Assembly: GCA_002633025.1 (NCBI GenBank)
Contig: NMRB01000014.1
Coordinates: 848,336-912,335 of the forward strand
Direction of reading: 5' to 3'
Source: Notospermus geniculatus
Lineage: Eukaryota > Nemertea > Pilidiophora > Heteronemertea > Lineidae
DNA length: 64,000 nt
The position numbers and the translations under genes are program-made. How positions within the stretch are numbered: position 1 is the first letter of the stretch; every line of letters begins with the position of its first letter. The notes under the pieces were generated by a model, which had not been told where the DNA came from, did no database searches, and saw only the letters and a list, made by a program, of their open reading frames with translations. This document shows, piece after piece, positions 61,401 through 64,000 of the stretch.

Positions 61401-61735
61401 CGCCGTTTGAGATTGCTGTCATCACAAATCATGCATTGGCGGACAAATTTTCCGTCTTTGTCTTCAGTTGTCTTGCAGTAACGGCTTGGTGGAGTACCAC
61501 ATGTGCTGGAGGCCTTTACCTCCTTGCCAAAGGCAGCGTTGACAAAGTCTGGGATACATCTCATTGGCTCCTGTGCCGTGTTATAACAAGGATCTGGTTG
61601 GTTTTGTTGTCCAGAAAACATGTCCAAAAGTTGACTGGAACCCGCATCCAGTCCAATAATCATCAGAACACCAAGTAACACCCTAAAATAAAATCCTTGG
61701 CCATACTGGCCCCAAATACAGTTAAACTTCGTCAT
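19142..61735 (-). CDS. ntn1: Netrin (laminin-related axon guidance cue), complete, with alternative LE2 exons
   Basis: Netrins are secreted guidance proteins that bind DCC/neogenin and UNC5 receptors. Coding exons, in transcript order: 60691-61735; LE2a 39667-39855 or LE2b 39436-39624; LE3 28818-28967 (same sequence again at 28482-28631); 21716-21787; 19142-19467. All junctions have GT/AG sites and keep phase 1. One LE2 version gives 593 residues (human netrin-1 about 604). Domains: signal peptide about 1-34; laminin N-terminal domain about 45-292 with conserved NLTCW (N126) and N140-V-T glycosylation sites; LE1 294-348; LE2 349-411; LE3 412-461; C345C/NTR about 462-593, with six cysteines and the ending GKCK. 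Start: the first in-frame ATG at 61735. The symbol follows vertebrate NTN1; invertebrates usually have a single netrin. Identification is very secure. Confidence 0.96.
19468..21715. other. Netrin intron before the last exon
   Basis: No coding segment is recognised. A direct repeat of about 70 bp (AGAGGACACTTCT...GTTTACTCTTGATG) occurs twice at about 20680-20846. Confidence 0.5.
20680..20846. repeat. Two-unit direct repeat of about 70 bp
   Basis: The units at about 20683-20753 and 20776-20846 share CTCATTAAAA and CCAATAAGAATGGTGTTTAC with a few substitutions. Confidence 0.8.
21716..21787 (-). CDS. ntn1: Netrin exon for the start of the C345C/NTR domain
   Basis: A 72-nt exon with a CTTTTCAG acceptor and a GTAAG donor. 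It encodes [20 protein letters not shown] plus RDF, aligning with human ...DCDSYC...KINMKKYCKKDY. The linker between LE3 and the NTR domain is much shorter than in vertebrate netrin-1. Confidence 0.9.
21788..22920. other. Netrin intron between LE3 and NTR exons, first part
   Basis: A 174-codon open frame (22385-22909, plus strand) has no recognisable domain or family. It is probably chance in intron sequence. Nothing else was recognised. Confidence 0.4.
22921..23132. mobile_element. 212-bp MITE, TTAAAGGAGCACGGTATTG family, copy 2
   Basis: The perfect 19-bp terminal inverted repeats and length are the same as 13888-14099, with scattered interior substitutions. Confidence 0.9.
23133..24951. 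other. Netrin intron sequence, no feature recognised
   Basis: No coding segment or well-bounded repeat was seen. Confidence 0.45.
24952..25106. mobile_element. Palindromic MITE, AAGCGGCC...CAATATTATTG family, copy 1
   Basis: AGCGGCCCATACACGATCAA and TATTATTGCACAATATGAG at the left are inverted at the right (CTCATATTGTGCAATAATA, TTGATCGTTTATGGGCC). A sister copy starts about 30 bp downstream. Confidence 0.85.
25136..25283. mobile_element. Palindromic MITE, AAGCGGCC...CAATATTATTG family, copy 2
   Basis: It shares ATATGAGGATCAAAATGGGC and AATATTATTGCC with the copy at 24952-25106. The ends AAGCGGCCTATCCACG and CGTGGAACAACCGCTT are less perfectly inverted. Confidence 0.8.
26015..26095. repeat. 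Three palindromic TTAGGTAT(G)ATACCTAA units
   Basis: The 17-nt palindrome TTAGGTATGATACCTAA occurs at about 26015 and 26078. A variant, TTAGGTATGGTACCTAA, lies between them at about 26055. Nearby, CCGTTAGTA repeats at 25967-26000. Confidence 0.85.
27357..27405. repeat. CA-rich microsatellite
   Basis: (CACACG)n and (CACAAA)n units. Confidence 0.85.
27408..27553. mobile_element. MITE with ends GGGACCTTATTCAC / GTGAATAAGGTCCC
   Basis: Perfect 14-bp terminal inverted repeats enclose about 118 bp with no coding potential. It lies inside a dispersed repeat. Confidence 0.85.
28147..28276. repeat. Dispersed repeat, inverted relative to 63541-63672
   Basis: Shared segments include TTTGGGAAACGCTGGCAGAT, TCTATTGTCAGGTCGC and CTCCGTCAGA in the same order as in the reverse complement of 63541-63672. 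Confidence 0.75.
28308..28364. repeat. Perfect GC-rich 23-bp hairpin
   Basis: Arms 28308-28330 and 28342-28364 (CTCCGCCAGGTGACGCC...) are exact reverse complements with an 11-nt loop. The arms are much more GC-rich than the flanks. Confidence 0.9.
28384..28674. repeat. Assembly repeat, left copy (matches about 28721-29010)
   Basis: It is nearly base-for-base identical to the right copy and contains the LE3 exon. It ends at a single N (28675). Confidence 0.9.
28482..28631 (-). CDS. ntn1: Netrin LE3 exon, repeated copy (probable haplotype duplicate)
   Basis: Its sequence is identical to 28818-28967, with the same splice sites and flanks. The block repeats on either side of a single N, so this is most likely the other allele placed in tandem rather than an extra exon. 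Both together would be in frame and would add a second LE3. Confidence 0.85.
28675..28675. other. Single-N join
   Basis: An isolated ambiguous base at the boundary of a direct repeat; probably a contig join. Confidence 0.85.
28676..28725. mobile_element. Partial MITE, TTAAAGGAGCACGG family (right end)
   Basis: The segment from GTGGCGCCGGCTGTCGA to CAATACAGTGGTCCTTTAA matches the right ends of the copies at 13888 and 22921. The left part is missing at the N. Confidence 0.85.
28818..28967 (-). CDS. ntn1: Netrin LE3 exon, copy nearer the 5' exons
   Basis: A 150-nt exon with a TTTTCCAG acceptor and a GTAAGT donor. It encodes [37 protein letters not shown] and [11 protein letters not shown], nearly identical to vertebrate netrin LE3. 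The same exon sequence recurs at 28482-28631 across the N at 28675. Confidence 0.93.
30311..30434. repeat. Two-unit direct repeat of about 60 bp
   Basis: CAGCGCC(A/G)CCCAACGTCTTT and CTCAACTACGAC-type segments recur once, with a few substitutions. Confidence 0.8.
34575..35436. repeat. Assembly repeat, left copy (matches about 35438-36442)
   Basis: It starts AGTGCAGGGCTTGCGGCATG and runs to the N at 35437. The right copy repeats the whole block, with an extra local duplication of roughly 130 bp around 35590-35700. Intronic, non-coding. Confidence 0.9.
35437..35437. other. Single-N join
   Basis: An isolated ambiguous base between two near-identical blocks of about 0.9-1.0 kb. Confidence 0.85.
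35438..36442. repeat. Assembly repeat, right copy
   Basis: It is near-identical to 34575-35436 apart from small indels and one internal duplication containing GTGTTGAAAAGGGGG and GTTCGTTGAGAA. Confidence 0.9.
36443..38341. other. Netrin intron sequence, no feature recognised
   Basis: No coding segment or bounded repeat was seen. Confidence 0.45.
38342..38590. mobile_element. MITE with ends ATACCCCCATCACACTGA / TCAGTGTGATGGGGGTAT
   Basis: Perfect 18-bp terminal inverted repeats lie 249 bp apart. The interior contains ACGTTCT/AGAACG-type and GAACGG motifs but no transposase. Confidence 0.9.
39436..39624 (-). CDS. ntn1: Netrin alternative exon LE2b (downstream version)
   Basis: A 189-nt phase 1-1 exon with a TTTTTGCAG acceptor and a GTAGG donor. 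It encodes a second full LE2 domain ([50 protein letters not shown]). It differs from LE2a at nine of 62 residues. About two thirds of the shared residues use different codons, so the duplication is old and selected, not an assembly artefact. Confidence 0.93.
39625..39666 (-). other. 42-nt spacer between the alternative netrin exons LE2a and LE2b
   Basis: It contains the LE2a donor (GTAGGC) at one end and the LE2b acceptor (TTTATTTTTGCAG) at the other. This is well below the usual minimum intron length of animals with long introns, so splicing LE2a directly to LE2b is unlikely. Confidence 0.85.
39667..39855 (-). CDS. ntn1: Netrin alternative exon LE2a (upstream version)
   Basis: A 189-nt phase 1-1 exon with a TTTTCAG acceptor and a GTAGGC donor. 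It encodes one complete laminin-EGF domain with eight cysteines ([50 protein letters not shown]). It aligns end to end with vertebrate netrin LE2. Compared with LE2b it has Tyr instead of Arg in the SG(Y/R)K motif (residue 371), and Met/Lys in MELYK. It lies 42 nt upstream of LE2b. Confidence 0.93.
40658..40815. mobile_element. MITE, AGGGAGGTTTAGAAATCAAA family, copy 2
   Basis: GAGGTTTAGAAATCAAACGA at the left is inverted at the right (TCGTTTGATTTCTAAACCTC). The core matches 15445-15591. Confidence 0.9.
41955..42269 (-). mobile_element. tRNA-derived SINE (haplotype A) with a MITE in its tail
   Basis: Read on the minus strand it begins GGAGCATCGTGGCCGAATGG (box A region TGGCCGAATGGTTAGG) and has box B GGTTCGAATCC, the two RNA polymerase III promoter boxes of a tRNA. 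The unrelated tail ends near CCCCTAAAAAAACT. The insertion is flanked by an 11-bp direct repeat TGGCTAACAAA (41944-41954 and 42271-42281). A palindromic MITE occupies its tail end. It is not a functional tRNA: the sequence after box B does not close the acceptor stem. Confidence 0.85.
41961..42095. mobile_element. MITE, AGGGCCGTATTCAAAAA family (haplotype A, single)
   Basis: Ends AGGGCCGTATTCAAAAA and TTTTTGAATACGGCCCT are inverted repeats. The interior contains GAAGACGCGTG / CGCGTCTAAGTC arms. Confidence 0.85.
42458..42577. mobile_element. Palindromic MITE with AACGCCAACGCGAACG arms (haplotype A, single)
   Basis: The left arm GAGTTTTCGCAAAGCGTCCG and right arm CGTTGGCGTTTCGGAAACTC fold on each other. 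The haplotype B counterpart is at 45325-45560. Confidence 0.75.
43790..43948. repeat. Minisatellite (haplotype A, truncated at the N)
   Basis: Units of about 42-47 bp containing CTACCTCAGTCACTACTGGT and GTACGACATTA. Continues as five units in the other copy. Confidence 0.8.
43949..43949. other. Single-N join
   Basis: An isolated ambiguous base inside the minisatellite, where the sequence restarts at the beginning of the 2.7-kb block. Confidence 0.9.
44703..45133 (-). mobile_element. tRNA-derived SINE (haplotype B)
   Basis: The allele of 41955-42269 with the same box A and box B sequences (GGTTCGAATCC) and the same flanking TGGCTAACAAA repeat (44692-44702 and 45134-45144). The MITE in its tail is the longer, doubled form. 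Confidence 0.85.
44708..44961. mobile_element. MITE, AGGGCCGTATTCAAAAA family (haplotype B, doubled)
   Basis: About 254 bp against 135 bp in haplotype A. GGGCCGTATTCAAAAAGGGT occurs twice in direct orientation (44711 and about 44818), and the outer arms (GATCATCGCGCGATTAAGAC) pair over a longer palindrome. Confidence 0.85.
45325..45560. mobile_element. AACGCCAACGCGAACG MITE (haplotype B, doubled)
   Basis: Two tandem palindromic units containing CGTTGGCGTTTC and AAACGCCAACG, against one unit in haplotype A (42458-42577). Confidence 0.75.
46765..47008. repeat. Minisatellite of about five 42-47-bp units
   Basis: Each unit has GCACACTCTACC(T/C)(C/A)AGTCA followed by a GTACGACATTA-like segment. 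Confidence 0.85.
47924..48062. mobile_element. MITE, GGGGCCATATTCATGAAGCC family, copy 2
   Basis: The same left end and core (TTGTAAGGCAGTCAGTGAAC) as 17330-17469; the right end is GGCTCCGTGAATTTGGCCC. Confidence 0.85.
48752..48902. mobile_element. MITE, AGGGAGGTTTAGAAATCAAA family, copy 3
   Basis: Perfect inverted ends AGGGAGGTTTAGAAATCAAA and TTTGATTTCTAAACCTCCCT; the core matches the copies at 15445 and 40658. Confidence 0.92.
49774..49889. mobile_element. MITE, GGCCNTATTCTAGAAGC family, copy 2
   Basis: The ends GGGCCGTATTCTAGAG and CTTCTAGAATACGGGGC are inverted; the core AGAATACAAAAGGTTAAAGT is shared with the other copies. Confidence 0.8.
49961..50066. mobile_element. MITE, GGCCNTATTCTAGAAGC family, copy 3
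   Basis: About 70 bp downstream of copy 2 in the same orientation, with the same core. Confidence 0.8.
50880..51090. repeat. Diverged direct repeat, two units of about 120 bp
   Basis: ATACATGTACA...CTGCACGCA, ACAACAAGACGATAGCA and GGAAAC(T/C)AC(G/A)TTTCGGT occur in the same order in both units. Confidence 0.75.
51806..51949. repeat. Three-unit tandem repeat of about 48-50 bp
   Basis: ACAGAGAAT(C/T)C(A/T)CCA(A/G)TCAGATT(T/A)CACGAT and ATTCTCTTCTT recur three times. Confidence 0.85.
52000..55614. other. Netrin intron 1 sequence, no feature recognised
   Basis: A 160-codon frame at 54182-54664 overlaps other frames and resembles no family known to me. No well-bounded repeats were noted. Confidence 0.4.
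55615..55848. mobile_element. MITE, GGCCNTATTCTAGAAGC family, copy 4, split by another MITE
   Basis: The left half (GGCCCGTATTCTAGAAGCC... to GCAAACGAT) and right half (AGCTAAAGGTAAACCTCAGA... to CTTCTAAAATACGG) match the intact copies at 13294 and 49774. They are separated by a 123-bp insertion at 55676-55798. Confidence 0.85.
55676..55798. mobile_element. 123-bp MITE nested in another MITE
   Basis: The ends GGCTGGTACATTATTCATAA and TTAATGAATACCAGCC are inverted, and the complementarity continues through AAGTTAGTAAATGCTT / AAGCATTTGCTAGCTT. No coding potential. Confidence 0.88.
57073..57230. mobile_element. Inverted-repeat element with ends TACCCTTAT / ATAAGGGTA
   Basis: The ends are inverted. 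Internal GGTAATTTCGAACGG pairs with CCGTTCGAAATTACC, and TACCATGGT-type motifs recur. No coding potential. Confidence 0.75.
57231..60690. other. Netrin intron 1, part next to exon 1
   Basis: A 196-codon minus-strand frame (58381-58971) has no recognisable domain and overlaps other frames. No other feature was recognised. Confidence 0.4.
60691..61735 (-). CDS. ntn1: Netrin coding exon 1 (signal peptide, laminin N-terminal domain, LE1)
   Basis: 348 codons plus one base, ending at a GTGAGT donor (60690). Hallmarks include [78 protein letters not shown] and the LE1 segment [11 protein letters not shown]...CDCKHNTAG...[15 protein letters not shown]. The hydrophobic core of the signal peptide is [11 protein letters not shown]. 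The open frame extends six codons further upstream without an ATG. Confidence 0.96.
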
Positions 61736-64000
61736 AGTTGGGAAAAGTCTCACCTACACGCAACTAAATGCTGTCCAAGAGTGTAAATCCAAAGGGAAAC
61801 CACCATTTGCTGATAAACAGAAGCAAGTATTGGTAACCGCTACCGCGACATCCTCAGAAATAAAATACTTTTTCTGGTTTTCCAAAATCCCAATGGTATT
61901 ACTACATTACCATAAAACACAAATTGATAGTAACAAAATTCCAAAAGTTTCTTATGAAACTAATCCAGAAATGTTATTTTTGTCTTTCCGTAATGAAATC
62001 CGTAATCAACGACACCACGAAACCTGTATCCAGCGAAGAGCAGTTTTCACGTGCGTTTACCAAGCTCGACTGTTGTGTACGCACACTCGTTCGTCGTCGA
62101 CACCTAAAGTGACCGGGGGCGTCGCCCAATGCTGAAAACGTCACTGCCAATTACTCGTTCACAAAGGCTCTTAAACACAAATAAAAAGTATTGAACGAGT
62201 AACTGCTACTGGTTTTGTGATCGTTAGCTCGGTGAGTAATCTGTACCGCGGGCCAGCATCGCCGACGAGGCTCTTCCGTGTAGTTGCAACATATCTTCTC
62301 AGAAGGAGCAGAGCGATGATTGTTCTTGCTCGTTTCCCATCTGCCCATCATCGCTAAGCTCCGCCCCATTTTGCCGGTATCCGTTAAGGTGTGAAGTAAT
62401 TATCGATGGTATATCATTCACTTCTGTTTGATGGTAGCCACGGGAGTGAAATATCATGATATCCACGAGTATGAATAGCATCTAACTTTAATGCCGACTG
62501 GGAGGTGGATTCGATAAAGGTAATGATGGTTTCCGTGCACGTATCTTGGAACAGGCTACTCATCCTCAGGTCTGGTAGCAAAACACGGGATTAGAGGACG
62601 TGTGGACGATTAAAACCGCATCAAACACCGACAATTACCTTCTCAAGGAAAATCTTGATAACCAAAACAAATTACAGGATGATTTCGAAACGAACTTATT
62701 GAGCTCAGGGTCAATTAAACGGACTTCATTACGGAGAGTCGAAAATAACCTTTCAGGATTAGTTTTACAAGAAATTTTTGAGATTTTTTTAGATCCATAA
62801 TGTTAGGAAGATAAAATTAAAGGATCAAGTGAGGGCTGAATGAGCAGCCACATAAAAACCGCCGATGCGGCTTGCGTTAGGCCTATTTCCGCCATGTTTG
62901 TCCAACGATCCCTCAGAATATAAACAACATGGATGACGCGTCAGCCATGTTGTATCTGATAGATCGTCAACCCTCTACCGGCGTGATCTGGAACCAATCT
63001 CCATCCGATGCCATGGGCGCCATCTGGCGTGTGGCGATCTCGGATCGACGCCACGATTGTGAACTGTTAAGAGCATGCACGTACTGGAAGCTATCTTCAT
63101 GCACGTGCACATCACTGTTGTGTTCGCCATTGCTTTGAAACTCATGGTGGGTCTGCAGTACGTTTATAGTCAATTTCTTCCTCAACTCCACGAATAACTT
63201 CATCAGGTTACATACCCATGTAGCCAGGAGTCAGATCGAATGTCAGAAAAATCTGCCGCAATGAACTAATCGGTTGATTTGCCTCTTAGGCGCGGTGAAT
63301 CACTACTTTGTGTAATTAACGAAGTTAGAGTTTAGCATGCAGTGATGGCATCAAAGTCTTGGCAGGAGTCTACATGACTGGAGAGAATTATTCAAGACAC
63401 TGGTCCTTGCTTTTCAATTTACTATTTATTACACGATAAGTCATAGTATGGCATGGGCAAGATTCGAAGGCAATCTTCATAGGACATTTCGCTCCTCTGC
63501 CGTACACATGCATCGGCATGAATCAAAAGAAGCCGGTGTAACATCTGCCAGTGTTCCCCATCTCTGTGTGTTTCCCTCCTATTATCTGACGGAATAAGCG
63601 GCGACTTGACAATAGGGGACACAGAGAGAAACATGTCGATCTATCTGCCAGCATTTCCCAAACAACAGGGGGACACACTCACCCACAAAAACACATAACA
63701 CCGGATTTCACTGACACTTATACTCGACATGAAAAAGGTGTGAACAATTAAAAGAAAGGGAATGTAAACCAAGTTTAACATGTTTTGACTCTACTTTCCT
63801 TTTTCATGAAGGCACATTGTACAGTTGCACCGATGGGCCTCTTTAGCAAATATTGAAATCCCCCAATCGATCATGCCAGGGTCAACAGCTTAGCAAGACA
63901 TAAAAGCTCCAGGCCTACTCAATCAACAACGCACCACCAATTCCCGCCAGCATTGCGCAAATTGTAAAAACTAATTAAAATCTGCTAATGTGTCGAAATA
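61736..64000. other. Upstream region of netrin (5' UTR, promoter or untranslated exons not resolved)
   Basis: The netrin frame is open for six codons upstream of the ATG. No TATA box or upstream exon can be fixed. It contains one dispersed repeat (63541-63672) and no other recognised gene. Confidence 0.4.
63541..63672. repeat. Dispersed repeat, inverted relative to 28147-28276
   Basis: It contains TTATCTGACGGAATAAGC, GGCGACTTGACAATAGGGGA and ATCTGCCAGCATTTCCCAAA. Its reverse complement follows the 28.2-kb copy throughout. Confidence 0.75.

Noticed and set aside
61736-61753. Upstream extension of the netrin frame starting at 61753
   Set aside because: The codon at 61751-61753 is GTG, not ATG. 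The first ATG is at 61735 and is followed by a plausible signal peptide.

Overview
The window is animal nuclear DNA: compact exons with GT/AG splice sites lie in a sea of introns, short palindromic DNA transposons (MITEs), a tRNA-derived SINE and simple repeats. No bacterial-style gene organisation is present. The protein sequences and repeat style suggest a marine invertebrate, most likely a deuterostome such as an echinoderm or hemichordate. The species cannot be fixed from the sequence alone. Three isolated N bases (28675, 35437, 43949) are each flanked by near-identical direct copies. This is what a draft assembly of a highly heterozygous diploid looks like when two haplotypes are placed end to end.

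Three genes are supported. (1) A Fringe-type glycosyltransferase on the minus strand starts at about 4120 and runs off the left edge. Its first coding exon and two copies of a 49-nt second exon are in the window. (2) Syntaxin-8 on the plus strand (4371-12429) is complete: eight coding exons encode 237 residues with the Habc, Qc-SNARE and C-terminal anchor parts. Its start codon is 250 bp from the fringe start codon, so the pair is divergent. (3) Netrin on the minus strand (61735-19142) is complete: a laminin-N plus LE1 exon, two alternative LE2 exons, an LE3 exon and two exons for the C345C/NTR domain, giving about 593 residues over 42.6 kb. Syntaxin-8 and netrin are convergent, as I recall NTN1 and STX8 being on human 17p13.1.

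Region by region: 1-4120 fringe exons and introns; 4121-4370 shared promoter; 4371-12429 syntaxin-8; 12430-14140 its probable 3' UTR, with two MITEs; 14141-19141 intergenic with foldback elements; 19142-61735 netrin, mostly repeat-rich intron; 61736-64000 netrin upstream region.

The strongest biological signal is in netrin. The LE2 domain is encoded by two tandem 189-nt exons that are 85% identical in protein but use different codons for about two thirds of their shared residues. They are separated by only 42 nt, too little for a normal intron, which predicts mutually exclusive splicing of a receptor-contacting domain. The two versions differ at a basic residue (Arg versus Tyr) in the region linked to DCC/UNC5 receptor choice.
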